Origin: Siphonodentalium dalli
Taxonomy: Eukaryota; Mollusca; Scaphopoda; Gadilida; Siphonodentaliidae
Direction of reading: 5' to 3'
Assembly: GCA_032622095.1 (NCBI GenBank)
Contig: CP136063.1
Coordinates: forward strand, 63,623,897-63,687,896
DNA length: 64,000 nt
A program made the position numbers and the translations under genes. Every line of letters begins with the position of its first letter. The stretch's first letter is position 1. The notes beneath the pieces were generated by a model. The model was not told the origin of the DNA, ran no database searches, and saw only the letters and a program-made list of their open reading frames with translations. This document shows, in pieces, positions 34,194 through 45,548 of this stretch.

Positions 34194-36133
34194 AGCTCAA
34201 CTTTACTTTGTAAAGTTTGAGCTATTGCCATGGCTTTGTCGTCCGTGTGTGCGTAAGGCGTCAACAATGCAGTCTACAGGTCGTACCTTTGATCGGATCA
34301 TTATGAAATTTGTCATAGCTGTTGACATCAACATTTAGACTAGAATGCTTCATTTTGGGGTCATTCGGTAAAACAACATGGCCGCCAGTGGCCATCTTGC
34401 ATTTCAAAATTCAATCCATTAGCACGGGCTACAGGGCTTACTGTTTGTCTGATCGTCATGAAATTTGTCATGGATGTTAATATTGACATGTAGATGGGAA
34501 CGAGTAATTTTGGGGTCATTTGGCCCAAAAACATGGCCGCCAGCAGCCATCTTGGATTTTACTCTTTGTATGACTAAATTCTTTAGCACGGGCTACAGGT
34601 CGTACCTTTAGTCTGATCATCATCAAATATGTCATGGATGTTAATATTGACATGTAGATGGGAACGAGTAATTTTGGGGTCATTCGGACAAAAAACATGG
34701 CTGCCAGCGGCCATCTTTGATTTCAAAATTCAATCCATTAGCACGGGCCACAGGTCGTACTGTTCGTCTGATCATCATGAAATTTGTCATGGATGTTAAC
34801 AATGACATGTAGATGGGAACGAGTAATTTGGGGTCATTCGGCCAAAAAACATGGCGGCCAGCAGCCATCTTGGATTTTACTCTTTGTATGACTAAATTCT
34901 TTAGCACGGGCTACAGGTCGTACCTTTAGTCTGATCATCATCAAATATGTCATGGATGTTAATATTGACATGTAGATGGGAACGAGTAATTTTGGGGTCA
35001 TTTGGCCCAAAAACATGGCCGCCAGCAGCCATCTTGGATTTTACTCTTTGTATGACTAAATCCTTTAGCACGGGCTACAGGTCGTACCTTTAGTCTGATC
35101 ATCATAAAATTTGTCATGAATGTTAATAATGACATGTAGATGGGAACGAGTCATTTTGGGGTCATTCGGTCAAAAAACATGGCCGCCAGCAGGCATCTTT
35201 GATTTTACTCTTTGTATGACTAAATCCTTTAGCACGGGCTACAGGTCGTACCTTTAGTCCGATCATCATAAAATTTGTCATGGCTGTTGAAATTGGAATG
35301 TAGATGGGAACGAGTCATTTTGGGGTCATTCGGACAAAAAACATGGCCGCCAGCGGCCATCTTGCATTTCAAAATTTAATCCATTAGCACGGGCCACAGG
35401 TCGTACTGTTAGTCTGATCATCATGAAATTTGTCATGGATGATAATATTCACATGTAGATGGGAACGAGTAATTTTGGGGTCATTCGGCCAAAAAACATG
35501 GCCGCCAGCAGCCATCTTGGATTTTACTCTTTGTATGACTAAATTCTTCAGCACGGGCTGCAGGTCGTACCTTTAGTCTGATCATCATAAAATTTGTCAT
35601 GGATATTAACAATGTCATGTAGGTGGGAACGAGTATTTTGGGGTCATTCGGCCAAAAAACATGGTCGCCAGCAGCATCTTGGATTTTACTCTTTGTATGA
35701 CTAAATTCTTTAGCACGGGCTGCAGGCCGTACCTTTAGTCTGATCATCATAAAATTTGTCAAGAATGTTAATAATGACATGTAGATGGGAACGAGTCATT
35801 TTGGGGTCATTCGGCCAAAAAACATGGCCGCCAGCAGCCAACTTGGATTTTACTCTTTGTATGACTAAATTCTTTAGCATGGGCTACAGGTCGTACCTTT
35901 AGTCTGATCGTCATAAAATTTGTCATGGATGTTAACGATGACATGTAGATGGGAACGACTCATTTTGGGGTCATTCGGCCGAAAACATGGCCGCCAGCAG
36001 CCATCTTGGATTTTACTTTTCTCTTCATGTCTTTTAACTAGTATTAGACATTCAACTTTCCACATTCCTAATCGCTCCATTGACTGTAATACATTAAATT
36101 ATTCCCTTTCCAAGTTGAGCTACAGTGTCATTG
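34194..36133. mobile_element. Tandem-core element (pearl/Helentron-like), copy 2
   Basis: Same ends as 28867-31291, with about 11 core units. Here most units read TTTAGCACGGGCTACAGG where copy 1 has GGCGCGGGCTACAGG, so each array has homogenised separately since the two elements parted. Confidence 0.7.
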
Positions 36134-36308
36134 ACACTTTCATTTGATTAGTTATTAGCATAGTTTAAACATACCAATGCATTTGAATCGCGAGGTGAGC
36201 GTGACATGTTTAAAATGAATCAGCAGCTATCTAGAGATTTGGTGCGCCCATTCTATCTCAAAATTGTTCCCCATTTGATATAAAAGTGATAATACTGTAA
36301 GATAAATT

Positions 36309-36450
36309 GGTCATTACCACTATGCTTCCATACATGATTTGTATATTAGCCTCGACGGCGGGTCCCGGCTGATATCGCGCGATACCACCTGGACCCACTG
36401 TCTCGGCTGATATACAAAACATGTATCGAAGCACAGTGGTAATAACCTAT
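36309..36450. repeat. Inverted-repeat MITE
   Basis: GGTCATTACCACTATGCTTC near 36310 pairs with GAAGCACAGTGGTAATAACC near 36430. A second inner pair is CATGATTTGTATATTAGCC with GGCTGATATACAAAACATG. The GC-rich centre contains CGATATCGCGCGAT-like sequence. Confidence 0.65.
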
Positions 36451-36920
36451 ATATACATGTAGTCACAATGAATAAATCTATTTAAGTGTAATCACATTAT
36501 AGGATCAATATCAATTACTTCCGTAGCTGTTTCGTTAGCTGCTGCAACAGTTCGAGTTTCTTTAACGGTTATGCACTGTCTGCTGTTGTGTTGCACTTTT
36601 CTTCAAAAAAGTGCACAACTTGACATGTCCTGCAAGATGAAACAAACTAAAATAGAAATTAACAAGATACCTAATATGGATACATCACAAACTAAAACGG
36701 AAATGCCAGCAATTAGATCTGTTACCGGGTTTTAATCACAACAAGCTATTGGCTAGACTAAAGGCATTGAGCGCTTAACATTATACCATAACATGAAAAC
36801 ATTTCCACTACTGAACAAGGAAGTGTAAAAACTCCAAATGACCCCACATGACCTGTGTTTCCAATGCGTTCAGGGGCTCAGGTTACTTGTGTTTTAATAC
36901 ATTACTGTCAGCGCTCAAAT

Positions 36921-37140
36921 GGAAAAAGATTGTGTTTGACATTAGGGTGTGCCTTCAAATGGAAAAAGATTGTGTTTGACATTAGGGTGTGCCTTCAAAT
37001 GGAAAAAGATTGTGTTTGACATTAGGGTGTGCCTTCAAATGGAAAAAGATTGTGTTTGACATTAGGGTGTGCCTTCAAATGGAAAAAGATTGTGTTTGAC
37101 ATTAGGGTGTGCCTTCAAATGGAAAAAGATTGTGTTTGAC
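36921..37140. repeat. 40-bp minisatellite, 5.5 copies
   Basis: Five exact copies of a 40-bp unit (GGAAAAAGATTGTGTTTGAC followed by ATTAGGGTGTGCCTTCAAAT) plus a half copy at the right end. The copies are identical, which points to recent expansion. Confidence 0.95.
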
Positions 37141-37974
37141 ATATAGTAGAACATAACATATAAAACACTATGCTATTAATACAATAGCAAGCCCATCATT
37201 TTAATACTATTAGGTTTCAACATGTGGTATCATATCGTGTCCTAGGTGTATCGTCCCATTCCTACATAATCTAAACATCAACATGACGTATCCCTTTAAT
37301 GACATCTTCAAGTTAGAAATTAATAATGGATAAATAAATGTTTATCTGGGTTTCCCATAATATACCAAAACATTATATGGATGTTCACTGGTTGGTTTTC
37401 ATTTGGTTATTTAGCATCAGGTGTGCCATAACATGAATAGTGGCAGGAATGTCTGTCCATGTAAACAGTAGACTTACTACAGTTCTTGATGTATATTTAC
37501 ATACTAAGTGTTGTCATCACTAAATCCAGCATTCTAATTGGTCGGCGCCCATGTGGCTTGTTGCAGTTATTTCTCGGTGAATGCGCAATGCCTCATAACA
37601 CCATCGATATGTCATTGGGTTTGGAAAGACGAACGCGTAATGTTTTGGGCGCATTTGACTTAGTACATCATCGGGTTTCAATATGAAGAGAAATTGTTCC
37701 TATTAACTTTTGGCAAGGGTACTATTGGGTATTTTGGGCTGTTTTTGTCACGATACACTTTTCGATTTAAATACACTTACAAAAGTGGCTTTTTCGCCAA
37801 ATGTATATAAATATAAGGATTAGGCCGGTATAAATAAATTCCTAGATCATCATCCAAATTTTTTTCAAAAGTGGGGCGGGGAGGGCGAATTTTATTTTTT
37901 ATTTTTTATTTCGAAGATTCTTGTAGCGTGCAGTTGGACCTGGCTTGATGTCACTCTTTGGTAATATGATGTCC

Positions 37975-38018
37975 CATTTTTGCTTCTCACTGATCGCATT
38001 TTTGCTTCTCACTGATCG
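37975..38018. repeat. 22-bp tandem duplication
   Basis: CATTTTTGCTTCTCACTGAT-CG is present twice in a row, just downstream of the stop of the 265-codon gene. Confidence 0.85.
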
Positions 38019-38037
38019 CAAATTTCTTCGATTGATG

Positions 38038-38835
38038 TCAAGCAACTTTGGATTTATTCGAAACCATATAGTTTGCATATTTTAGAAGACTCTCTCCAAG
38101 CTGCGTGACACTTAGTTTGATGCCGGACCATTGGTCTTTACACATGAACACATTTTCAGTTAACAACATCAACGCAGATGCATGATTTCTCAAGACACTT
38201 TCGGTCAGGCATGACTCGTCCAGTTTTCGCTTCTTTTTGGCCTGCGGTGTTCTGTATCCTGTGAACTGCGTAAATGCGGGTGGTACAGCACAGGCACGGT
38301 TACTGAGCGTCTGATGATTACCGTCGATGTGCCACAGTGTGTCTTTGAGAGTATTGACAAAGTTCTTTCCAATTGTCTCCACGTTTGTGCTGTAGAAACC
38401 AACATTCTGTTCTTTTAGCCAGTCAATTATATCGTTGTAAAGTCTTAATTTGTCATTGTGTGGATTTGTGTATTTCACTGGCAAATTTGTAGTTTTTGAT
38501 GACGCACTCAGAAGGATTTTAAATGCATCAATCTTTGTGTTGGGCCTATCTGATTCTGATGTCTGCGTAAACTCAATAAATGGTCCTAAGAAAGTCACCA
38601 CATCTCCAACAGTGGATCTTGGGTCGCATCGAGTGAGTTCATGTTTTGTCCGTCCAATTCTCACAAAATGCGCCGACGACAACTCGTCAAATGACGCTGA
38701 GCTTGACGAGTCCAATTCCCCGGATGCAAACTTATTGTAGAGTTCACTCAATGTAAGTGTATCCGCGACTGAACACCCGAACCAATCTTTGATTGTTTTG
38801 TTGTTCTCCGACAACTTTAACACGACGAAAACCAT
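38038..38835 (-). CDS. Unknown 265-residue protein inside a TIR element
   Basis: The longest credible frame in the window. I chose the ATG at 38835 (MVFVVLKLSENNKTIKDW). A second in-frame ATG at 38856 lies in a dispersed repeat that abuts the gene and would only add seven repeat-coded residues. Visible features are a serine-rich stretch (ELDSSSSASFDELSS), an aromatic and acidic middle with YNDIIDWLKEQNVGFYS and KDTLWHIDGNHQTL, a possible nuclear signal (QAKKKRKLDE) and a helical C-terminus. No Cys/His zinc pattern or clear catalytic triad is seen. It sits between 45-bp TIRs, so it may be a transposon-encoded protein (inference). I do not recognise the family. It could also be the last exon of a longer gene cut by the repeat at its 5' edge. 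Confidence 0.6.
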   Translation of the reverse strand: MVFVVLKLSENNKTIKDWFGCSVADTLTLSELYNKFASGELDSSSSASFDELSSAHFVRIGRTKHELTRCDPRSTVGDVVTFLGPFIEFTQTSESDRPNTKIDAFKILLSASSKTTNLPVKYTNPHNDKLRLYNDIIDWLKEQNVGFYSTNVETIGKNFVNTLKDTLWHIDGNHQTLSNRACAVPPAFTQFTGYRTPQAKKKRKLDESCLTESVLRNHASALMLLTENVFMCKDQWSGIKLSVTQLGESLLKYANYMVSNKSKVA

Positions 38836-39165
38836 TTTTATGTTTACCCATACCATAGTATGGTAAACATAGTGTCGTTTCCCGGATTGACCACTCGTCG
38901 TTCGTCCGTCTGTCTGTCCGTCTGTCCGTAGACACTTTACGAGTAATGCGATAACTCAAACATTTTCTATCCGATCGAAATCCGATTATGATAAAAAGAT
39001 TTCCAATGTGTCCCTTTAATTTTTTTAAATAATTAAAAACAATTTTTTTTAAGTTAAAAATTTTTGAAAAACTAACACCATTATAACTCTGCCAAGGGTA
39101 CTCCGATTCACCACACCAAATTTGATTAAATCGGTCCAAAATCTTGTGTTATGTACTGGTAAATC
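38836..39165. repeat. Dispersed repeat with palindromic end, copy 1
   Basis: Starts with a near-palindrome, TATGTTTACCCATACCATAG-TATGGTAAACATA, then GGATTGACCACTCGTCGT, a (C/T)GTCTGTC-rich patch and GCGATAACTCAAA. The same series occurs at 58349-58740. It ends within the interior of the TIR element. Confidence 0.8.
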
Positions 39166-40263
39166 TGTTTGGATCAACATTAAATCCAATTCACCAATTG
39201 CCTTTGGACTACTTAGCTATTGATAAGGCTATATTATTTTCTGATGTCTCTTATGCCAGTGTGCAAATAATCTGAAAAAGAAGGCTATGGCATCTAATTT
39301 AAAATAAAGATTCAACAATAAACATCAAACAGTAGAATTGGATGCCTGTGCTGCAGAGCTATATCTCCAGATGGTCTGATATCATTATAATTGTTATTGG
39401 TTTAATAGAGAGGTCAGTGTTCAACATAAACAATTCCTGTGATGTTTTGACAGCACTGCTATATAATTGATATTAATGGGTCAGTGGTGAGGTTGCTTAT
39501 CTGTATACTAAGACACATTATTATTGTAAACTTAAATTGGACTCTCTTAACCCAAGTATTCCATGTCCAGGTCACACCTACACATTTAACCCATGGGCTT
39601 GCTGGCTGTGGCGGTTTAGCATTGCAGATCCTGTACCAGTGCATTCTCTTATATAAATGCCAGTGACCCATAAATTCCAATAATTTGTGTTATGTACATT
39701 TGTCTATAATAGTACATAACAGTATACTCTATAATTCAACACCAAAACTCTCATTTATCCAATCATATTAAATTTTTATCGCCAAGGGATGGGTTAACAT
39801 CTGCCGATCGTGATCGGCCTCTCGTTAGATATTTAATTGTTATTTTGACAAATTTGACTTATCGCATCTATTTCTGGCAGCCGGGAATGTCGTAAAATTT
39901 CACCGAATGGATTACTTAAAATCATGTCTAGTTTCAGTTTATTTTACATATATACAATAATTGATACCCAAGTGTGCTTAATATAATATAATAAATGTAA
40001 ATTCATCATTTACACGACGTCTTTGTCAACACAAAGTTCACAGAATAGTAGAGATATACCAATGTCATAAAATAAAAAAAATGTGTTGTCACAGTCAATA
40101 GAGTTACGGCGCTTGCATCGAGATTCGCGATGACAATCTTCTGAGAACGCGTTCTACAAAGTTGTGATTTTTCGTAAAACGATAATAAAAATATATGGGG
40201 CGGGCCAAAAAAATCGGGGCGGGCGGGGATGATGATCTAGGAATTTATTTATACTGGCCTTAA

Positions 40264-40370
40264 CTGTCATGTGGACTATTTTTATGGAGATGTAACCGTG
40301 AGGTAAGTGGTCATAGCTTATATGTAAAACCCTTCAGGTTACATCTCCATAAAAACAGTCCACATGACAG
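40264..40370. mobile_element. 107-bp hairpin inserted at TTAA
   Basis: Arms CTGTCATGTGGAC / GTCCACATGACAG continue through TTTTTATGGAGATGTAACC and its complement, around a short centre. Flanked by TTAA on both sides (40260-40263 and 40371-40374). Removing the hairpin and one TTAA restores a right TIR matching the left TIR of the host element, so this is a nested insertion. Confidence 0.85.
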
Positions 40371-40438
40371 TTAATCCTTATATCAAGCTTTGCATGCTTT
40401 TTCAGTTGGGAGTTTTAAAATCTTCTTGCAAACACATA

Positions 40439-40528
40439 AACCTATGGTCGACTCGCATATATAAGAGAATGCATTGGCACAGGGTATATGGGTTGATACA
40501 AAAATCGACCTGGCACTCAAAGGGTTAA
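40439..40528. repeat. Half of a TTAA MITE (family B right half)
   Basis: Begins at the hairpin centre (AACCTATGGTCGACTC), runs outward through the core arm and the CCTGGCACTCAAAGGG end to TTAA (40525-40528). The left half is absent. A second half-copy at 51320-51410 starts at the same point. Confidence 0.8.
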
Positions 40529-40678
40529 ATCTTCTTGTAAACACATTGCACCATTATCTCATCTATAACTTTTATCTTCTTGTCGTTGTCGTGAATAATA
40601 TCCGAAACTTCTGAAATGTAAATCAATCATATTCAAGATGGCGAACAGTGTATCAGACTACAAGACGTTATTATTAAG

Positions 40679-41305
40679 CAGGGTTTCCGCTAGGGGGTAG
40701 GGGAATGGGGCCTGTTTGTAGATAGGGGAAAACACGAACACCTGCTTCGAAAATTTAGAAAAGTGCAACACTAGAAATGCATTGTCCAGCACACCCAGAA
40801 CACGAATTACGATTATAATTCTGGTATGTATACATTCTCAAAATTAAATCAAGAAATGTAACAATTTACATCGTTTATGTGACACAACAGTCAGTCAATT
40901 AACCACATTATTGTGATTGAACTGAGTGAAATAAAAACGAACTTTTAACTGAGACTAGCTTCAATTGAAATTGACTCAAGAGTATTGCTATGGGCGGGAA
41001 AGATATATACTTGGTAACCAACGAAGCTATGACGCTTCATTGGTAGAGTTACGTCACAAATATCGCATTCGCATCGTACACAAAATATATCGTTTCCGGC
41101 TATATATTACGAATCGATATACTGAGGGTTTTACGGTTACACGAAATTCCAGGGTTTTCAAGGAGTTTCCATTAAAACAAGGGGCTCAAGGGCCCTGGGA
41201 GGGGAATGCGTCAGGGGAAAACTCAGGAAAACTTGGCTAGGGGAAAACTTGGCTAGGGGAACGGGGCCGTCAAAGGGACCCCCTGCCGGTATAGCGGAAT
41301 CCCTG
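40679..41305. mobile_element. CAGGGTTTCC-ended element, 627 bp, non-coding
   Basis: Ends CAGGGTTTCCGCTA and TAGCGGAATCCCTG. Flanked by TATTAAG on both sides (40672-40678 and 41306-41312), a 7-bp match close to the 8 bp usual for hAT. Shares subterminal GGGGAA/GGCCGTC sequence with 24932-26330. Confidence 0.7.
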
Positions 41306-41899
41306 TATTAAGTTCCACATTTCAGTATGATAAGACATAAATTTAATAGCTCCCTTGATGTATGATAGTCAATCATTTCATTGGTATATATAAGTGTGCT
41401 GTTCAGTTAAATTTTAAGTTTATATATAGTGTTTAGATCCGCATATAGATCCATATAATTGTATTGTATCATATACACATATAATTGATGGCCAAAAATT
41501 CAAAAATACTGTATTAATGTTTATGAAGCATTGTGGTGGCGTAGTTCATGTAATGTGTTGGACCAGCTGAACGTGTACCGTCATGATGTTGTATCATAAT
41601 GCACTCGATAGCTCATTAGGGTCCCGCACAACTTTGAATTTGGCAAAGAATCTTCATACCAGAGGAGCACTCGCCATAAACCGAGTACCTGGGAGGGTAA
41701 ATTCTGTGTGCTAATCTGCAGCACCAATCTAGTCTACATTGTACCTAATGATTGGGCCACTTGGAAGATAAATTGTGAAGCCTTTGAAGCCTTGGGAACA
41801 AAATCCAACACTAGATATCACCACAGGCTCATTATCGTTATCATTAATATTTAATCTCTTAGTGAGTAAATAATATTCATTTTTAATATCATTGCTCAC
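41306..41899. other. No gene; weak SINE-like patch
   Basis: GTGGTGGCGTAGTTCATGTA then TGTTGGACCAG (41531-41570) recalls a tRNA-derived SINE head, but no B-box was found, so I do not call it. Otherwise AT-rich filler. Confidence 0.25.
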
Positions 41900-42139
41900 C
41901 TTTTCGAAACTTTTCTAATAATTTGTTGTCTTTTTCAGTTCGTTCAAGCTTGGTTTCGCTCTCCCTTATCCTCTTAGCTATGTTCTTGACATTAACTCTT
42001 TTTTCAGTATGTCCTCTTTTTTTCCCTTTCTTGGTATCAATCGGCGACGTAACTCGTTCTTTGTCACGAATGGCATCTCGGGGCTGAATGACATATAAGG
42101 GCGTTGGAACGCATATTTTTGAGATTTCATCAAGAAGCA
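41900..42139 (-). CDS. Internal exon, lysine-rich unknown protein
   Basis: A 240-bp open stretch bounded by a strong acceptor (TTATTTTTCAG) and donor (AAAAG|GTGAGC). The phase is 1 on both sides, so the exon can be skipped without a frameshift. It encodes VPTPLYVIQPRDAIRDKERV, a basic patch (DTKKGKKRGHTEKR) and a charged helix (IAKRIRESETKLERTEKDNK). The composition suggests a nuclear, nucleic-acid or chromatin-associated protein. The family is not recognised. Neighbouring exons of the gene could not be fixed; the BEN-like exon at 49.3-49.5 kb has a compatible phase-1 donor but lies 7 kb upstream. Confidence 0.5.
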
Positions 42140-42589
42140 CTGAAAAATAACACAATTACAAATTAACACACTATTTGCATAATTCAAAATTGGATATATT
42201 TGTCAACAAATAACTTAATTCGGGTCGATTTCTATCTGTGAGCGGTTAGATAATCTGGTCATGCTCGCTTCGGTGAACATATATCATGAGTACTTTTCGC
42301 ATTGTAATTTTACCGCGTAAATATTGTGTAGGGCTATTATTGAGATTCTTCTGAGATGATACAATCATACTTTATTATTATGCATAATTCAAAATTTGAA
42401 ATTGTCGTCTTTGTATACCGTTTTGTAGCTGAATGGCATTTCGTTGTCATGGGAGTTTTGGGTGGAGTTTCGCCCGGGATAGATAGAGTGATGCTTTCAC
42501 TGAATAGAACGTCGGAACCTTTGCGATGATGTCAGAATGTGTCTAGTCTGTGCGCAAGTCTGCAAAAAGAAAATAATCATGTATTGATT

Positions 42590-42760
42590 TGTTAGGTAGA
42601 TTGAGTGAAATACACCACAAATTCCCGCCACAGATCCTGGGCGTAAGTCATGTCATAGGAATGCTATGCAGGCGGGCTTGGACTATAAACATCAGCATCT
42701 CGCCATACCAATATCTTGGCTGGTTTTAGTAAAAGAAGACTTGGACTAGGACTCAGATTG
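42590..42760. repeat. Dispersed repeat shared with 62460-62610
   Basis: AATTCCCGCCAC, CTGGGCGTAA, GTCATAGGA, CAGGCGGGCTTGGAC, CATCTCGC, AATATCTTGGCTGGTTT and AGACTTGG occur in the same order in both places. It is about 150 bp long with no visible ends and could be a SINE fragment. Confidence 0.6.
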
Positions 42761-42916
42761 AAGTTCCCAAATGGTGAATGGTGAAACGCAATATGTCACC
42801 TGTCAATTTGGGGATATAGAGAAACTAAACTAAAAAATAAATATAATATACATTTTGTATGTGAAGAAGTTTAGAAATTTGATAATAAACAAACATTCCA
42901 GAGAAGATGATGCCTA

Positions 42917-43025
42917 AGCAGAATGAGGTTCCCAGAGGGTGAATTTAGTGATGCTAGTCTACTATGTAGGGCAGTGTCACTAAAGTCACCCTCTTGGGAA
43001 CTCGATCTTTCTGCAATGACAGGCA
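42917..43025. repeat. Hairpin MITE family C, copy 2
   Basis: Diverged copy of 24169-24290: CAGAATGAGGTTCCCAGAGG pairs with CCTCTTGGGAACTCGATC-TTTCTG. Confidence 0.7.
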
Positions 43026-43299
43026 CTAAACTCAGGATTGTTGTAAGGCCAATATAAAAAAAAAACCTGCATTAATTGGTCATCATTTCATGTTTTTGTG
43101 GTGTGTGTTGTGTAATCACAAAAATAAAATGTCAATTGTCATAATTCTTCATTTTTCTAAAATATTCCCCCCTCTCTGACACCTGCACCCCCATGAGCCC
43201 CTGCCATTAAGAGATCCCCTTGTAAGCTCTGTAGTGGGTGCACAGTATCAGGTTACCCAGTATATTAGGTAATCACAGCTGGTGGGCACTTTAAGTTTG

Positions 43300-43699
43300 T
43301 TAACCCTTTACCCAACAAACCGGCCAAAACCGGCCAAATAAAGCTTCAACAGCCTAAAATATCTTCGGTCTGTCTCAATAGAACCATACAAATATGGATA
43401 TCATTGGAACCGCCTCATTGACCACATTGTGATGGTTACAGTTATACCCTGTGCCAATGCATTCTCTTATATATGCGAGTCGACCATAGGTCGCCTTGCA
43501 TATATAAGAGAATGCATTGGCCTAAAAAAAATCTTTTTTTAACACTTTTTACCATTTTTTCTTACATTCTTTAACAATTTTATAATTTTTAATGTGTTAA
43601 GCCAATGCATTCTCTTATATATGCGAGGCGACCTATGGTCGACTCGCATATATAAGAGAATGCATTGGCACAGGGCCCTTCTGTTGGGTAAAGGGTTAA
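43300..43699. repeat. TTAA MITE family A, copy 3
   Basis: An independent insertion with TTAA on both sides (43300-43303, 43696-43699), CCCTTTACCCAACA ends and two core hairpins. The flanks differ from the 3-kb and 60-kb copies. Confidence 0.85.
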
Positions 43700-44443
43700 A
43701 TGTGGAAATGAAGGTGACTGGGCTGGCATTGAGTTGCATTGGGCTTTAACTTTAATTGAAACAAGGTGCAGGGAAGCTAATAATAGAGTGTTATCTGCCC
43801 ATGGGACTGTGACTGGTGTTTGAGGATGCCTGTTGAATGGGCTGGATTAGGATAACTCAGTCACATAAACCCAGGAGTAAACTGTTACCATTAATGCAGG
43901 TCAGATGCCCTTCTATCTTTATGTGGACAGCATGTGCTTCTCTGGAGAGCATGGTCTCTGTGTGCATTGTGTGAGTATTATTTATGTTCTAACCCAGTTT
44001 AGAATTTACTGGAGCTTCTAAATGCTCTGTCATTTTGATTTCATTGGATGACATTGTGGGATTTGTTTGGGTACTAACCAGAATAAGGCGATATTTAAGA
44101 GTTTTGTGGACCCAATTTTTCCCAAATTTGATGGAGTCCAAATAAAGCATTCTATCCATGTATATTTAATAGTATTAAATCACAGAAACCATAACCCATT
44201 GATGCAACATTTTAAGATATACTTCATGGTAGATTATGGTAGAAATACAAAATGTGAACTTTTTGAGATTTAACTTTTAAATAAAAAAAAAAATCCCTGC
44301 CTGCTTGTCTGGAAAATTATCCCATTGTTATCGGAAACAGAAGTTTTTTGTTTTGGCCTTAACATTATTAGACTCTAAGAAGGCTCCAATACTGGGTGAC
44401 CTTTGGACCTACATGTAAAGTAATGGTCTAATTAATCGACTCT

Positions 44444-44684
44444 TTAACTCTTTGAGTGCCAGGGGCCGATCTCATCGGCCCCAAACCTACAAAATAAGTC
44501 TGTTAAAGAATATAATAATAAATTATTAAAATTGTAAAAAAAAAAAAAAAAAAAAATTGTTAGGCCAATGCATTCTCTTATATATTGCGAGGCGACCTAT
44601 GGTCGACTCGCATATATAAGAGAATGCATTGGCACAGGGTATATGGGTTGACACAAAAATCGACCATTGCACTCAAAGGGTTAA
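44444..44684. repeat. TTAA MITE family B, copy 2
   Basis: TTAA on both sides with (C)TCTTTGAGTGCCAGG / CACTCAAAGGG ends, a long A-run near 44540 and the shared GCCAATGCATTCTC core hairpin. Confidence 0.8.
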
Positions 44685-44830
44685 CCACAGCAGAATTATG
44701 GGTAACGTTTCAGTCTGAAATATGGCTTGTTGCCATTCATCAGAAAACTGCTGGGGAGAACTTCCCAGTGAATGGCAATAAGCCATCTTTCCAACTAAAT
44801 CCTGAAAAGTTACCCATGATTCTGCTGTGG
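44685..44830. repeat. Hairpin MITE family D, joined to the TTAA MITE
   Basis: CCACAGCAGAATTATGGGTA pairs with TACCCATGATTCTGCTGTGG, with an inner GGCTTGTTGCCATTCA / TGAATGGCAATAAGCC pair. Its left flank is the right TTAA of the family B element; its right flank is TTAT. Confidence 0.75.
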
Positions 44831-44972
44831 TTATGGAGTTGATTAATTAGGGCATTACTGTACTACATGTATATACAAAAGAGCTATTTGTATTATATAG
44901 ATCTATATTAAAAATATTTTATGATTTGTGGCGTGGAAAAAATACATTATCTTTAATTAGTTAAAAGAATGA

Positions 44973-45043
44973 TCAGCTCCCAGCTTTGTCGTCGATCGCC
45001 GTTGTTCTGTCTTCAGAGCATACCGTAACTTTTACAGAAATAC
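44973..45043 (-). CDS. Possible terminal exon
   Basis: A good pyrimidine tract and acceptor (CAATCTTTTTCTAG) precede 71 bp that code (G)ISVKVTVCSEDRTTAIDDKAGS and a TGA. The acceptor phase is 1, which fits the phase-1 donor of the BEN-like exon at 49306. The piece is too short for family assignment, and linkage to that gene is inference from phase only. Confidence 0.3.
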
Positions 45044-45201
45044 CTAGAAAAAGATTGAAAGAGTGGCATGTTGCATAATCGCCATTTATAACAGTTTTTC
45101 CAATTTTTGCCAAGATATGAGACCTGAAGGGAACACATGCGAATGTGTTACTGTTGAACAAACGCCTGATTAGTTAAAACCGTTCATACACATGTATAAA
45201 C

Positions 45202-45548
45202 TACCGCTATAGTTAAAGTAATTGACCACCAATAACGTGGTGTCACCCCGTTAATATGGCGGTACTATACCGCGGTATCCTCCAATACCACGGTACTGAT
45301 ACCGCTTGTTAACGCGAACAAGTATGTGTGAGTAAATACCTCCCCTAAAAGAGTTCCATGAAAATCACCCCGGTATTCAACAAAATTAATGCAGTGTTCG
45401 CTAAAAGACCACGGTATCATTATCGCCCAATACCATAACTCCACGCCATGACCGTCTCGATACCGCTACCGTTTATCACCGGTATCACCGCGGTCATGAC
45501 CGGGGTATCACCCCGTTTTTCTGGTCAATTACTTTGAGAATAGCGGTA
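45202..45548. repeat. TIR MITE filled with ACCGCGGTAT motifs
   Basis: TACCGCTAT..AAAGTAATTGACCA at the left pairs with TGGTCAATTACTTT..ATAGCGGTA at the right (27-bp TIR with a few mismatches). The interior is packed with palindromic ACCGCGGTAT, GGTATCACC and related short motifs. Confidence 0.8.

Larger units (their letters stand above)
37811..40383. mobile_element. TIR element carrying the 265-codon gene
   Basis: A 45-bp sequence starting ATATAAGGATTAGGCC at 37811 and ending CTAGATCATCATCC at 37855 recurs inverted at 40227-40260 plus 40371-40383. The gap in the right copy is a 107-bp hairpin inserted at its TTAA. Inside lie the minus-strand gene 38038-38835, a dispersed repeat (38836 to about 39165) and AT-rich filler. 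The arrangement is that of a DNA transposon with its gene. The target duplication is not clear. Confidence 0.7.

Noticed and set aside
41531-41640. tRNA-derived SINE
   Set aside because: Only a weak A-box-like start; no B-box, no tail and no second copy in the window.
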